A stretch of DNA of 64,000 nt from NCBI GenBank assembly GCA_020636255.1, contig JACJYE010000001.1:248001-312000 (forward strand), in the 5' to 3' direction. The stretch comes from Lewinellaceae bacterium (GTDB taxonomy: Bacteria; Bacteroidota; Bacteroidia; Chitinophagales; Saprospiraceae). Of this stretch, positions 24,080 to 33,230 are shown piece after piece. The notes beneath the pieces were generated by a model that was not told where the DNA came from, searched no databases, and saw only the letters and a list, made by a program, of their open reading frames with translations. Each line of letters begins with the position of its first letter. Position 1 is the stretch's first letter. The translations under genes and the position numbers were made by a program.

Positions 24080-24856
24080 TCACGGCAGCCCATAGCCATA
24101 CCGCTGGAATACATCTCTCGCCTTAGGTGAAAACAGGAATTCCAGGAATCGCCGGCTGCTTTCGGGATGCTGTTGCTGCCCGTAGCTGGTTACGACGACG
24201 CCCTGAGCAATAGGCTTGTATGTTCCGGCCGGTAGTTCCAGCCAGTAGCCCTTTCCTTTCATTTCCGGCGACAATACCACTGATTTTGCGGTGAGCCCCA
24301 CATCGGCGGCGTGGGTGAGCACGTATTGGTTGGTTTGGGCAATGCTCTCACCGTATACCAGCTTGGGCTCTATTGCCTCGGTTATTCCAAAATGCCCGAA
24401 ATAGAGCATCGCCTGCTCTCCGTAAGGCGCATTACGCGGATTGGCGATGGCCACTTTCCGGATGGCCGGTTCCAGCAAAAAACGGGGGTTGGTATCCAGC
24501 TGCAGTTCTGCCATTGTCCAGAGCACCAGCGCGCCGTAAGCATAAACGCGGGCCGGGGCGATGGCCTTTCCGCTTTCTATCAGCGCTTCCGGATACTTCA
24601 TATCGGCCGATATCAACAGGCAATAAGGCGCACCCTGCTGGATCTGGGCCGTGAGCTTTCCGGAAGAGCTGATGGCCGTTTCTACCTTTATCCCGCTCTC
24701 CGCTTCAAAAGCGGCCTGCAGTTCCTGCATGGCGAATTGCACGTTGGCGGCCACCGCCACGTGGATCGTTTCCTGGCCAGAGCTTCCCTCACCACCGGCC
24801 GGGCCACAGCTCCAGCCCAGCAGGGCCAGGGCGCAGAAGAACAGCGACTTTTTCAT
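24080..24856 (-). CDS. modA: Molybdate-type ABC substrate-binding lipoprotein
   Basis: A 258-residue periplasmic binding protein of the ModA family. MKKSLFFCALALLGWSC is a lipoprotein signal (Cys17). IHVAVAANVQFAMQELQAAF, the SSSGKLTAQIQQGAPY oxyanion-binding region and ANPRNAPYG are typical ModA blocks. It would bind molybdate or tungstate. No modB or modC gene is adjacent, so it either works with a transporter elsewhere or binds another oxyanion. It lies downstream of rny on the same strand but behind a strong terminator hairpin, so it probably has its own promoter. Confidence 0.85.
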   Translation of the reverse strand: MKKSLFFCALALLGWSCGPAGGEGSSGQETIHVAVAANVQFAMQELQAAFEAESGIKVETAISSSGKLTAQIQQGAPYCLLISADMKYPEALIESGKAIAPARVYAYGALVLWTMAELQLDTNPRFLLEPAIRKVAIANPRNAPYGEQAMLYFGHFGITEAIEPKLVYGESIAQTNQYVLTHAADVGLTAKSVVLSPEMKGKGYWLELPAGTYKPIAQGVVVTSYGQQQHPESSRRFLEFLFSPKARDVFQRYGYGLP

Positions 24857-24870
24857 AACCTGAAATGAAA

Positions 24871-24894
24871 GAAGCCACCCCTATGGAGTGGCTT
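24871..24894 (-). terminator. Terminator after rny
   Basis: On the minus strand GAAGCCACTCC-ATA-GGGGTGGCTTC forms a strong stem (one G-U pair) followed by a short T-rich run. It lies 26 bases after the rny stop and 14 bases ahead of the modA start. Confidence 0.7.
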
Positions 24895-24920
24895 CCCGAT
24901 GTTATATGATTGCGCTTCCC

Positions 24921-26603
24921 TTAGCGCGCGTAGGAAATAGCGCGTTTCTCGCGAATGACGGTCACTTTGATCTGCCCGGGATACTGCATTTCGTCCTGGA
25001 TCTTCTGCGAGATCATGAACGACAGGTCGTCGGCATACTGGTCGGTCACTTTTTCCGCTTCGACGATGACCCGGAGTTCGCGGCCTGCCTGCATGGCGTA
25101 TGCTTTCTGTACCCCATCGTGGCCCATGGCCAGTTCTTCCAGTTCGCCGATGCGCTTGAGGTAGCTCTCCAGAATTTCGCGGCGGGCGCCCGGGCGGGCG
25201 CCGGAGATGGCGTCGCAGGCCTGCACGATCGGAGAAATGATGTTGTTCATCTCGACCTCATCGTGGTGAGCGCCGATCGCGTTGCAGACCACGCCGTGCT
25301 CTTTGTATTTTTCCGCCAGCTTCATACCCAGAATGGCGTGTGACAGTTCTGTTTCCTCTTCGGCCACTTTGCCGATATCGTGCAGCAGGCCTGCGCGTTT
25401 GGCCATCTTGGCCTGCTTCGGCGTAAGGCCCAGCTCGGCGGACATGATGGCGCATAGGTTAGCCGTTTCGATGGAGTGTTTCAGCAGGTTCTGTCCGTAA
25501 GAAGAGCGGTAGCGCATGCGGCCCACCATCTTGACCAGGTAGGGGTCGAGCCCGTGAATATCGAGGTCGATCACGGTGCGTTCGCCGATCTCGACGATCT
25601 GCTCATCGAGCTGTTTACGCACCTTGGCAACGACCTCTTCGATGCGGGCGGGGTGGATGCGGCCATCGGCCACCAGCCGCTTGAGCGCCAGGCGGGCCAC
25701 TTCGCGGCGGATGGGGTCGAAGCTGGAGATGACGATAGCTTCGGGGGTGTCGTCCACGACGATCTCGGCGCCGGTAGCTGCTTCCAGGGCCCGTATGTTG
25801 CGGCCTTCCCGGCCGATGATCTGGCCTTTCAGGTCGTCGGAATCGAGGTTAAAGACCGATACGGTGTTCTCGATCGTGTATTCGGCGCACATCCGTTGTA
25901 TCGTCTGGATGATGATCTTCTTGGCCTCCTTGCTGGCCGTCACTTTGGCCTGCTCCACGCTGTTCTTGACGATGGCCATAGAGTCGGTCTCCGCTTTGGC
26001 GCGTACGGCTTCCAGCAGTTGTTCTTTGGCCTCGCCCTCGCTGAGGTTGGCCACCTTCTCCAGTTCCTTGATATGCCGTTCGCTGGCCGTGTCCAGTTCT
26101 TCCTTCTTACGCGCAACGACCTTGAGTTGTTTTTCCAGGTTCTCCCGCAGGGCGATGGCATCCGCTTCGCGCTGTTCTATTTCGAGCTGCTGAGCTTCCA
26201 CGGCCTTATTGCGTTCTTCGATCTTTTCCTGCTTCAGTTTCATTTCCCCTTCCATCGTCTTCAACTCCATCTCCCGGTCTTTGAGCTCGACGAGCTGTTC
26301 GGATTTGAAGGTTTCGAACTCTGCTTTGTAGCGGTTAAACTTCTCTTTGGCTTCCTGTATCTTCTTCTGTTTGACGCGTTCGTTTTTGGCCTCAGCATTG
26401 GAGACGATGTGTTCGGCCTTCACTTCGGCTTCGTCAGTGATGCGTTTTGCTGCCAGGCGCGCTTCCTTCACTTCCAGGTCCGTCTTGGCGTTGATCTCAT
26501 CTACCTTTTTCTGGTAAGAGCGTTTGAGCGTCACTTGCAAGAGAAAATAGCCGACGGCCGCTCCTACGAGAAGGCCTATGGCGATACCTATTCCTATATC
26601 CAT
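24921..26603 (-). CDS. rny: Ribonuclease Y
   Basis: Membrane-anchored endoribonuclease that initiates mRNA decay, 560 residues, slightly longer than the usual 520. The N-terminal helix (MDIGIGIAIGLLVGAAVGYF) anchors it. A long charged coiled coil (30-250) leads to a KH domain with IIGREGRNIRALEAATG, then an HD domain with LLHDIGK and AHHDEVE. All catalytic HD residues are present. It is the last gene of a pheT, zapB-like, zapA, rny block, separated from zapA by 138 bases. Confidence 0.97.
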   Translation of the reverse strand: MDIGIGIAIGLLVGAAVGYFLLQVTLKRSYQKKVDEINAKTDLEVKEARLAAKRITDEAEVKAEHIVSNAEAKNERVKQKKIQEAKEKFNRYKAEFETFKSEQLVELKDREMELKTMEGEMKLKQEKIEERNKAVEAQQLEIEQREADAIALRENLEKQLKVVARKKEELDTASERHIKELEKVANLSEGEAKEQLLEAVRAKAETDSMAIVKNSVEQAKVTASKEAKKIIIQTIQRMCAEYTIENTVSVFNLDSDDLKGQIIGREGRNIRALEAATGAEIVVDDTPEAIVISSFDPIRREVARLALKRLVADGRIHPARIEEVVAKVRKQLDEQIVEIGERTVIDLDIHGLDPYLVKMVGRMRYRSSYGQNLLKHSIETANLCAIMSAELGLTPKQAKMAKRAGLLHDIGKVAEEETELSHAILGMKLAEKYKEHGVVCNAIGAHHDEVEMNNIISPIVQACDAISGARPGARREILESYLKRIGELEELAMGHDGVQKAYAMQAGRELRVIVEAEKVTDQYADDLSFMISQKIQDEMQYPGQIKVTVIREKRAISYAR

Positions 26604-26664
26604 ATTTTTACTGTTTTAGTCATGAACGATCTGGGCATTGCCCACCTTTGCATAAGTTTTTACC

Positions 26665-26684
26665 GGCAACAGCAAGCTGTTGCC
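26665..26684 (-). other. Hairpin in the zapA-rny gap
   Basis: GGCAACAGC-TT-GCTGTTGCC is a perfect 9-base stem in the 138-base gap between zapA and rny. No T-run follows on the minus strand, so it is not a simple terminator. It could be part of a leader or of a small RNA; nothing more can be shown here. Confidence 0.4.
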
Positions 26685-26741
26685 TGGCGGGTAGCGGAAG
26701 AAAAATAACAGTGCGGTGAAATGGACGGAGAAGGCAGGCGG

Positions 26742-27035
26742 TCAGGCCAGCACCGAGTCGAGCAGCGCTTCCAGCCCGGAAAGCCGGGTAGAGAGGGCAG
26801 GGTCGTTACCAGGAAGTTGTTTCGCCTTGTGCAGGTCTACCGCGTAGGTCAGGAGCGCCATGGAAAGGCAATCCTGTTTATCCTTATTGGTATAAGCCAA
26901 CTGAAAGCGGTTCACTTTCTCATTGACTTCCTTGACGATCCTGCGAATGGCGGGCTCATCCGATTCGTTGATCTTAAGCGGATAAGGCCGGCCGGCGATT
27001 AAAACGGTAATATTTTTTGATTCCTGATCCTGCAC
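26742..27035 (-). CDS. zapA: Cell division protein ZapA
   Basis: A 97-residue FtsZ-ring stabiliser. It has the ZapA fold: a short beta-alpha head (KNITVLIAGRPYPLKI) and a long coiled-coil tail, with the family motif LSMALLTYAVDLHKAK. The start is a GTG at 27035, 12 bases after the stop of the preceding coiled-coil gene and preceded by an AAGAGG-like ribosome site; no ATG fits. Its neighbours pheT, the zapB-like gene and rny match the arrangement seen across Bacteroidota. Confidence 0.9.
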   Translation of the reverse strand: MQDQESKNITVLIAGRPYPLKINESDEPAIRRIVKEVNEKVNRFQLAYTNKDKQDCLSMALLTYAVDLHKAKQLPGNDPALSTRLSGLEALLDSVLA

Positions 27036-27047
27036 GCCTCTTATACT

Positions 27048-27344
27048 TTAGTGCTTGTGCAACCACTCGATACACTTATCGATCTCGTGGATGTATTGGT
27101 CAAGCTGTTCCCTCAGTTTTTCTGACTGCTCCGTTTTTCCATTCCGCTGCGAGTCCACTACCCGCTGCGTTTTTTCGAGTTTATCTTTCAAAACATGGGC
27201 CGCTCCCTTTTGGCGGTCGAGTTCTGCCTTTAATTGCTTGTTTTCTTCCTGCAGCGCGGTATTTTCTTCGTGGACGCGCTCCATTTTTAACACCAGCTGC
27301 CGGATCTTGATCTCAATGCTGTCAATTTGCTCGGATAGGTTCAT
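27048..27344 (-). CDS. Small coiled-coil protein (ZapB-like)
   Basis: A 98-residue protein that is almost entirely one coiled coil. Heptads with Leu/Ile at a and d positions run from IDSIEIKIRQLVLKMERV through the Gln/Glu-rich middle to EKLREQLDQYIHEIDKCI. It ends WLHKH. It lies directly upstream of zapA on the same strand, 12 bases apart, so a role with ZapA at the division ring is likely by context. Sequence alone cannot prove homology to ZapB, since coiled coils are low in information. Confidence 0.75.
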   Translation of the reverse strand: MNLSEQIDSIEIKIRQLVLKMERVHEENTALQEENKQLKAELDRQKGAAHVLKDKLEKTQRVVDSQRNGKTEQSEKLREQLDQYIHEIDKCIEWLHKH

Positions 27345-27438
27345 TTTGGGATATTATGCCGGTTTCTTTTCAAGCCGCAGCGCCGGAAGTTTTTCACCCC
27401 CCCGGCTGCTGTATGTGTACCTCGAAATGCCCTGCCGT

Positions 27439-29889
27439 TTAACGCCGGATGGACGCGCCAAGTTGTGCTTCGTACTCGCTGATCAGCTGCTGCACCACCT
27501 TGTCCACATCCTTGTCGCTGAGCGTTTTGGCCGGGTCTTCGAAGAGGAAGCTCACCGCATAGGATTTTTTACCTTGTCCCAGCTGTGCTTCGTTCTCATA
27601 AACGTCGAACAGGTTGATATCCCGAATGAGCTTCTTGCCGACTTTTCTGGCAATCGCCACAATATCACTAAATTTTACGGAATTTTCAATAATCAACGCC
27701 AAATCCCTGCGCACCGTGGGGAACTTGTTAAGCTCCTCAAAGCGCACGCTGCTCTTGCCTGCCGCTTTCACCAGGGCATCCCAGTTGAAGTCGGCGTAAT
27801 ACACCTCCCCGCGCAACCCCATCTCCTTACAGATGCGCGGCGCCACTTTTCCGAACTGCGCCAGCACCGATGGGCCGCGGTGGAACTGCATACCGAAAGC
27901 GAAAGTATCGCTGTGGAAAGCGCTCTCCTGGTACCCGGCCAGGCCGAGCCGCTTCATGACATTCTCGGCCACGCCTTTCAGGGTGTAGTAATCTGCCTGC
28001 CCTTTGCGGTTGCCGAGCCAGGTTTCCGGCCAGCGCTCGCCCAGCAGGAAAAGGCTGAGGCGCTGCTGCTCCAGGATACCGCCCTCGCCAAACCGATAGA
28101 TGCGGCCGAACTCAAACAGCTTCAGTCCCGTCTGTTGCCGGTTTTGGTTGTGCACCAGGGCTTCCAGGCCGCTGATCAGCATATCAGGCCGCATAATGTC
28201 GAGCTGCACGTTGGAGGTGTTGTTGATGTACACCAGCTCTTCATCTGCCGTCCCGCTTATGACGCTTTTGTAGTAGCGCGACTGCGACAGCGAAAGGGCC
28301 ATCATCTCGTGGAAGCCGTTAGCGGCCAGGTAGTCGCCTATGGTCTTGCGCAGCTCGTTGGGGTCGGGCTGCGGCGTTATGTTAATGCTCGTTTTGACCT
28401 GTTCGGGAATGGGCACCTTATCGTAACCGTAAATGCGGAGGATCTCCTCGATGACATCGGCTTCGCGCGTCACGTCGGCCTTGTTGGTCGGCACCGCCAC
28501 CGTGAGGGACGCTTCATTTTCGGACAGCACTTCCATCTCCAGCGCATCCAGGATATTGTGTATCTCGGGGCGGGGGATGGAGACGCCGATCAGCCGTTCT
28601 ACATGCTTGTAGTTGATGGTTACCTCCGCCGGTTTCACCGGGTTCGGGTAGATGTCCACGATCTCGCTGGCGATCTCGCCGCCGCCGAGTTCTTTCATCA
28701 GCAGGGCGGCGCGCTTCAGGGCATAGATCACGATATTGGGGTCGCTGCCTTTTTCGAAGACCTTGGCCGCATCGGTGCGCAGGTTGTGGTGCATACTCGT
28801 CCGGCGTATCCAGGTGGGGCTGAAATGGGCGGCTTCCAGGAAGATGTCCGTCGTCGTATCCTTTACGCCGGAATGCACCCCGCCGAACACCCCGCCGATG
28901 CACATGCCCTCGCCACCGCCGTTACAGATCATGAGGTCGGCGCCCGTCAGCTCGCGTTCTACCTCGTCGAGGGTCGTGAACTTAGAGCCCTTGGGCAGGG
29001 CTTGTACGATGACCTTGCGCCCGCTGATTTCCGACATATCGAAGGCGTGCAGGGGTTGGCCCAGTTCGTGGAGGATGAAATTAGTGATGTCCACCATATT
29101 GTTGATCGGCCGCTGGCCGATGGAGCGCAGCCGGTTTTTCAGCCAGTCGGGCGACTCGCCTATTTTGATGCCTTTGATCGTGACGCCGGCATAACGCGGG
29201 CAGGCTTCGGGCGTTTCCACCACCACATCCACCGGCAGGCTGTGGTTGTCGGCCTTAAAGCGCTCGACGGAAGGCAGGCTCACCGGTTTAGTATATCCGT
29301 GGTTGGCCCTGAGATAAGCCGCCAGGTCTTTGGCGACGCCGAGATGGTTGGTCGCATCCGATCGGTTGGGCGTGAGGCCTATTTCGTAAACGTAGTCTGA
29401 TTCGACCTTGTAGTAAGCTTTGGCCAGTGTACCGATGGGGGTATCTCCGGGCAATACGATGATGCCGCTGTGGTCTTCCCCAAGCCCCAGCTCATCGGCT
29501 GCACAGATCATGCCCTCCGATAGCTCGCCGCGGATCTTGGTGCGCTTCAGCGTGAGGGGCTCTTCGCTGCCCAGCGGGTAAAGGGCCGTACCTACCTGGG
29601 CTACCATCACTTTCTGCCCTTGGGCCACGTTAGGCGCTCCGCAGACGATGCTGAGCAGTTCGCCGCCATTACCCACGTCCACTTTAGTCAGAGAAAGCTT
29701 GTCGGCATTGGGGTGTGGGCCGCATTCCACGACATGCCCCACCACGACGCCTTCCAGGCCGCCTTTGATGGTCTCCACCTTTTCCATCCCCTCTACTTCC
29801 AGCCCCAGGCCGGTCAGTATGTCGGCCACTTCTTCCGGGCTGAGGTTGATATCGATATAGTCTTTGAGCCAGTTCAGTGAAATTGTCAT
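27439..29889 (-). CDS. pheT: Phenylalanyl-tRNA synthetase beta subunit
   Basis: An 816-residue beta chain of the (alpha-beta)2 synthetase. MTISLNWLKDYIDINLSPEE is followed by the tRNA-binding domain (GHVVECGPHPNADKLSLTKV, about 48-67), B3/B4 editing and B5 domains, and the C-terminal FDX-ACB anticodon domain (FPTVRRDLALII and the final AQLGASIRR). The ATG at 29889 is chosen over an upstream start at 29913 because the family begins with this motif. The alpha subunit gene pheS is not in the window. It heads a same-strand run towards the division genes, with 94 bases between pheT and the zapB-like gene. Confidence 0.97.
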   Translation of the reverse strand: MTISLNWLKDYIDINLSPEEVADILTGLGLEVEGMEKVETIKGGLEGVVVGHVVECGPHPNADKLSLTKVDVGNGGELLSIVCGAPNVAQGQKVMVAQVGTALYPLGSEEPLTLKRTKIRGELSEGMICAADELGLGEDHSGIIVLPGDTPIGTLAKAYYKVESDYVYEIGLTPNRSDATNHLGVAKDLAAYLRANHGYTKPVSLPSVERFKADNHSLPVDVVVETPEACPRYAGVTIKGIKIGESPDWLKNRLRSIGQRPINNMVDITNFILHELGQPLHAFDMSEISGRKVIVQALPKGSKFTTLDEVERELTGADLMICNGGGEGMCIGGVFGGVHSGVKDTTTDIFLEAAHFSPTWIRRTSMHHNLRTDAAKVFEKGSDPNIVIYALKRAALLMKELGGGEIASEIVDIYPNPVKPAEVTINYKHVERLIGVSIPRPEIHNILDALEMEVLSENEASLTVAVPTNKADVTREADVIEEILRIYGYDKVPIPEQVKTSINITPQPDPNELRKTIGDYLAANGFHEMMALSLSQSRYYKSVISGTADEELVYINNTSNVQLDIMRPDMLISGLEALVHNQNRQQTGLKLFEFGRIYRFGEGGILEQQRLSLFLLGERWPETWLGNRKGQADYYTLKGVAENVMKRLGLAGYQESAFHSDTFAFGMQFHRGPSVLAQFGKVAPRICKEMGLRGEVYYADFNWDALVKAAGKSSVRFEELNKFPTVRRDLALIIENSVKFSDIVAIARKVGKKLIRDINLFDVYENEAQLGQGKKSYAVSFLFEDPAKTLSDKDVDKVVQQLISEYEAQLGASIRR

Positions 29890-30059
29890 CGCGCTTGAAT
29901 TTTCAGCGCACAAAGATAGGGATTTTTGGGTGGAATGTTGCCTGAACCTTCATAAGAGAAAGCCTTCCTTTTCTCCCAAATTTAGCGTAATTTCGCTGCC
30001 GGATTTTTTTACCGTTTTCGGAGCTACTACCAGCCCTAACCAAATAATCTTATTTGCCC

Positions 30060-31247
30060 ATGTATTTCGAACTGACCGAAGAACAACTGGCCGTGCGCGA
30101 AGCGGCCCGCGAATTCGCCCAGAAGGAACTCAAACCCGGCGTTATCGAACGCGACTCCAAAATGCAGTACCCGGCAGAGCAGGTGCGCCAGATGGCAGAG
30201 CTCGGCTTCCTGGGCATGATGGCCTCGCCCGATTACGGCGGCGGCGGCATGGACACCCTTTCCTACGTGCTGGCCATGGAGGAGATCTCTAAGGTCGACA
30301 GCTCCTGCTCGGTCATCATGTCGGTCAACAACTCTCTGGTCCTGTGGGGTATCGAAACCTACGGTACGGAAGCGCAAAAGGCTAAATATATACCCAGGCT
30401 CGCCAGCGGCGAATGGGTCGGCTCCTTCTGCCTTTCTGAGCCGGAAGCCGGAAGCGACGCCACCCATCAGCGCACCACTGCAGTGGACATGGGCGATTAT
30501 TACCTACTGAACGGCACCAAAAACTGGATCACCAACGGCGGCAGCTCGCAGTTGCACATCGTCATCGCCCAGTCGAACCCCGAAGCCGGCCACCGCGGCA
30601 TTAACGCCTTAGTCGTCGAAACATCCTGGGATGGCGTCACCGTCGGCGCCAAGGAAGACAAGCTGGGCATCCGCTCGTCCGACACGCACACTATTATGTA
30701 TTCGGATGTAAAAGTGCCGAAGGAGAACCGCATCGGCGAGGACGGCTTCGGTTTCAAGTTCGCCATGAAAACCCTTGCCGGCGGGCGCATCGGCATCGCA
30801 GCTCAGGCCCTGGGCATCGCCGGCGGCGCCTATGAGCTGGCGCTGGAATACTCAAAGCAGCGCGAAGCCTTTGGCAAGCCCATCAGCAAGCACCAGGCCA
30901 TTGCATTCAAACTGGCCGATATGGCCACCGAGATCGAAGCCGCCAAACTGATGGTCTATCGGGCCGCCTGGCTCAAAGACCAGGGTATGGACTACGATAC
31001 GGCCAGCGCAATGGCCAAACTCTTTGCCTCTGAAGTGGCCATGCGTCATACAGTGGAGGCCGTACAGATCCACGGCGGTTACGGGTATGTGAAAGAATAC
31101 CACGTCGAACGCCTGATGCGCGATGCCAAGATCACACAGATCTACGAAGGCACCTCCGAAATACAGCGCATCGTCATCTCCCGCAGCATCCTGGAAGGCC
31201 AGCTCTACCTGCCGGTTTTCAACAGCTCGATGGAGCACCGGGTATAG
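30060..31247 (+). CDS. Short-chain acyl-CoA dehydrogenase
   Basis: FAD-dependent beta-oxidation enzyme of 395 residues that forms trans-2-enoyl-CoA and passes electrons to ETF. MYFELTEEQLAVREAAREFA is the canonical start. The FAD/substrate loops read LSEPEAGSDA and WITNGG, and the C-terminal helices carry REAFGKPISKHQAIAFKLAD and QIHGGYGY. The catalytic base is Glu363 in YEGTSEIQR, the position used by butyryl-CoA dehydrogenases, so a short-chain substrate is likely. It stands alone, without etfAB or other beta-oxidation genes beside it. Confidence 0.93.
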   Translation: MYFELTEEQLAVREAAREFAQKELKPGVIERDSKMQYPAEQVRQMAELGFLGMMASPDYGGGGMDTLSYVLAMEEISKVDSSCSVIMSVNNSLVLWGIETYGTEAQKAKYIPRLASGEWVGSFCLSEPEAGSDATHQRTTAVDMGDYYLLNGTKNWITNGGSSQLHIVIAQSNPEAGHRGINALVVETSWDGVTVGAKEDKLGIRSSDTHTIMYSDVKVPKENRIGEDGFGFKFAMKTLAGGRIGIAAQALGIAGGAYELALEYSKQREAFGKPISKHQAIAFKLADMATEIEAAKLMVYRAAWLKDQGMDYDTASAMAKLFASEVAMRHTVEAVQIHGGYGYVKEYHVERLMRDAKITQIYEGTSEIQRIVISRSILEGQLYLPVFNSSMEHRV

Positions 31248-31356
31248 TGGCCCGAAAAGGCGTAACCTGTTCCTGCTTCGGGGTGGTTAAACCTCAGAGC
31301 CGGGAATGGCGTTTGTTAGAGAAGTTGCAACTTCAGTACTGATCAAAAAAAATTGA

Positions 31357-32502
31357 ATGAAAGGCGTATTCCAGGTTGCTAAGCTTTTCGGCATCCCCGT
31401 ACAGATACATTGGTCGTTCCTGCTGATCTTCGCATGGGTGTTTTACGTCGGTTCGGAAGAATCGCTCGACTGGTGGGAGATGGGGGCCTATGCCCTGCTG
31501 GTGATGGCGCTGTTCCTCTGCGTCGTCCTGCACGAGTTCGGCCATGCGCTTACAGCGCGGCGTTATGGAGTAGAGACCAGAGACATCATCCTGTCGCCCA
31601 TAGGCGGCATAGCGCGGCTGGACCGGCTGCCGGAGAAGCCGTGGCAGGAATTTATGGTCGCCATCGCCGGGCCGCTGGTCAATGTGGCGATCAGCGCGGC
31701 GCTGGCCGTGGTGCCGATGCTTTCTTCGGGCGAGAACCGCCGCCAGTTCTATCACTATTTTTATGCGCTGTTCTACCCCGACAGCAATACCTTTACCCTC
31801 AACGTCTCCCCTGTTTACGAATTCCTGTTCCTGCTGATCATCGTCAACATCGTATTGGCCCTGTTCAACATGCTTCCGGCATTCCCCATGGACGGCGGGC
31901 GGGTGCTGCGGGCATTGTTATCCACGCGTCTGGGCAGGCTGAAAGCTACCCGCATCGCCGCCTATATCGGCCAGGGTTTTGCCGTCCTGCTCGCCGGTTA
32001 CGGTATCTGGAGCGTCAGCCCTATCACCGCACTGATCGGGGTTTTTGTATTCATGGCCGCCGCCAGCGAATACCGCATGGCAAAAATGGAGGGCCTTCTG
32101 GACTACTTTACCATTGGAGATGTGGCGCGGCGGCAGTTCACCCGCCTCTACGCCGCCGACCCCGTAGATACGGCACTGGATCAATACCGCCAGGGTATGG
32201 AAAAAGACTTCCTGGTGTTCGATGAATGGCAAAACCTGATGGGCGTGCTCCCTGAAAAGGAACTGATAGCTGTCGCCAACGGCGGTGCTGAGAACAGCCG
32301 CCTTTCGATAGGCCAGCTCGTCAGTTCGGGCTATGAGGCCCTGTTGGTTTCCGACCCCCTCAAAGCTGTGCTGCCAGGCATGCAGTGGAAGCACTTCCAG
32401 CTACTGCCCGTTTTCGACAAAGGCAAGCTGGTAGGCGTCGTCGACCAGAACGCGGTGAACAGTTTTATTCGCCTGCAGCGAAAACCGGGATGGAGGAAAT
32501 AA
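31357..32502 (+). CDS. Site-2 protease family (M50) metalloprotease with CBS domains
   Basis: A 381-residue intramembrane zinc protease. HEFGH (His59, Glu60, His63) in a membrane helix binds zinc, and NMLPAFPMDGGRVLRALL supplies the third ligand Asp. About six hydrophobic segments occupy 15-240. The C-terminal third (about 250-381) resembles a CBS pair, as in the SpoIVFB-like subgroup whose activity responds to nucleotides. The substrate is unknown; anti-sigma factors or membrane proteins are usual. The stop codon runs into a strong terminator. Confidence 0.9.
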   Translation: MKGVFQVAKLFGIPVQIHWSFLLIFAWVFYVGSEESLDWWEMGAYALLVMALFLCVVLHEFGHALTARRYGVETRDIILSPIGGIARLDRLPEKPWQEFMVAIAGPLVNVAISAALAVVPMLSSGENRRQFYHYFYALFYPDSNTFTLNVSPVYEFLFLLIIVNIVLALFNMLPAFPMDGGRVLRALLSTRLGRLKATRIAAYIGQGFAVLLAGYGIWSVSPITALIGVFVFMAAASEYRMAKMEGLLDYFTIGDVARRQFTRLYAADPVDTALDQYRQGMEKDFLVFDEWQNLMGVLPEKELIAVANGGAENSRLSIGQLVSSGYEALLVSDPLKAVLPGMQWKHFQLLPVFDKGKLVGVVDQNAVNSFIRLQRKPGWRK

Positions 32503-32536
32503 AAAAACCGCCTGGGGTTGCCCAGGCGGTTTTTTT
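32501..32536. terminator. Bidirectional terminator between the M50 protease and ompH genes
   Basis: Seven A residues, ACCGCCTGGG, a GTTG loop, CCCAGGCGGT and seven T residues form a symmetric hairpin. It would stop transcription from both sides. The convergent genes end at 32502 and 32692. Confidence 0.88.
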
Positions 32537-32550
32537 ATTTCCATAGCAGT

Positions 32551-32665
32551 GTTCTAAAAACAATTTGCCTTTGCATTTCGATGATCAGGCTTGTCCTCCT
32601 CCAGCCATTCCAGTGGCTTTCGGCCTTCGCCTGATCACCAGAACCGGCAAATTGTTTTTTGAGGG
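32551..32665. repeat. Palindromic element, second full copy of the GTTCAAAAAATAAGTT family
   Basis: The outer arms AAAAACAATTTGCC (32556-32569) and GGCAAATTGTTTTT (32646-32659) pair perfectly. The inner arms GATCAGGC and GCCTGATC match the copy at 23417. The centre, TTGTCCTCCAGCCATTCCAG with a three-base insertion, is nearly identical. The outer stem differs from the other copy at two base pairs and both partners have changed. A further fragment (about 32671-32695) repeats the GGAGAACTTA end in inverted orientation. Confidence 0.75.
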
Positions 32666-32691
32666 TTCCTCAGTAAGTTCTCCATTGGAGA

Positions 32692-33204
32692 TTATTCAAT
32701 CCCGAGTTTGGCCTTTACCAGGGGCAGCACGTCGTCCCCATCTTTGGCAAATAAAATAGAATTGAATACGCTGGTATCAAAGATCATGACGTAACCGTTC
32801 TCCTGCGCCACTTCCTTGATCGCCGCTTCGGCCCTGTCGATGATCGGTTTGAGCAATTCCTGGCGCTTTTGTTCCATCTTCTGGGAGACTTCATCCTGGT
32901 ATTGCAGGATCTTGTTGCGCTCATCTTCAAGAGCACCCTGTTGTTTGGCCTGTTCGACGGGCGCTATCGCTCCCGACTGCACTTTCTCGCCAAACGCCTT
33001 GGCTTTTTCCTGCCATGATTTGGCCATGTCTTCCCCTTTTGCCGTCAGTTGTTTCTGGTATGCCGACATTTCAGAATCAGCAGCGCTGGTCTCCGGCAGG
33101 GATGAAACAAGCAGGCCAAAGTTCAAATGGCCGTACTTCTGGGCCGATACCGATACCAGGCCCCATACCAGGAAGGCCAGCAAAAAACTAGTTTTCTTCA
33201 TCAT
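32692..33204 (-). CDS. OmpH/Skp-family periplasmic chaperone
   Basis: A 170-residue protein with signal peptide MMKKTSFLLAFLVWGLVSVS ending at AQ. The mature part begins KYGHLNFGLLVSSLPE, the OmpH strand. A long charged coiled coil then forms the tentacle of a Skp-like trimer, and the C-terminal EVAQENGYVMIFDTSVFN is typical. It would hold unfolded outer-membrane proteins in the periplasm. A good promoter (33231-33262) precedes the start at 33204. It is one of three ompH-type genes in the window; the other two lie beside murI. Confidence 0.88.
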   Translation of the reverse strand: MMKKTSFLLAFLVWGLVSVSAQKYGHLNFGLLVSSLPETSAADSEMSAYQKQLTAKGEDMAKSWQEKAKAFGEKVQSGAIAPVEQAKQQGALEDERNKILQYQDEVSQKMEQKRQELLKPIIDRAEAAIKEVAQENGYVMIFDTSVFNSILFAKDGDDVLPLVKAKLGIE

Positions 33205-33230
33205 GCGTTTGCGTTTGTTAAAAATCGATG

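Noticed and set aside
25476..26708. A 410-codon plus-strand frame opposite rny
   Set aside because: Antisense of the rny coiled coil; Phe/Leu-rich by codon mirroring.
27055..29400. A 781-codon open frame on the plus strand opposite pheT
   Set aside because: It is the antisense shadow of a well-supported essential gene and lacks protein-like features.
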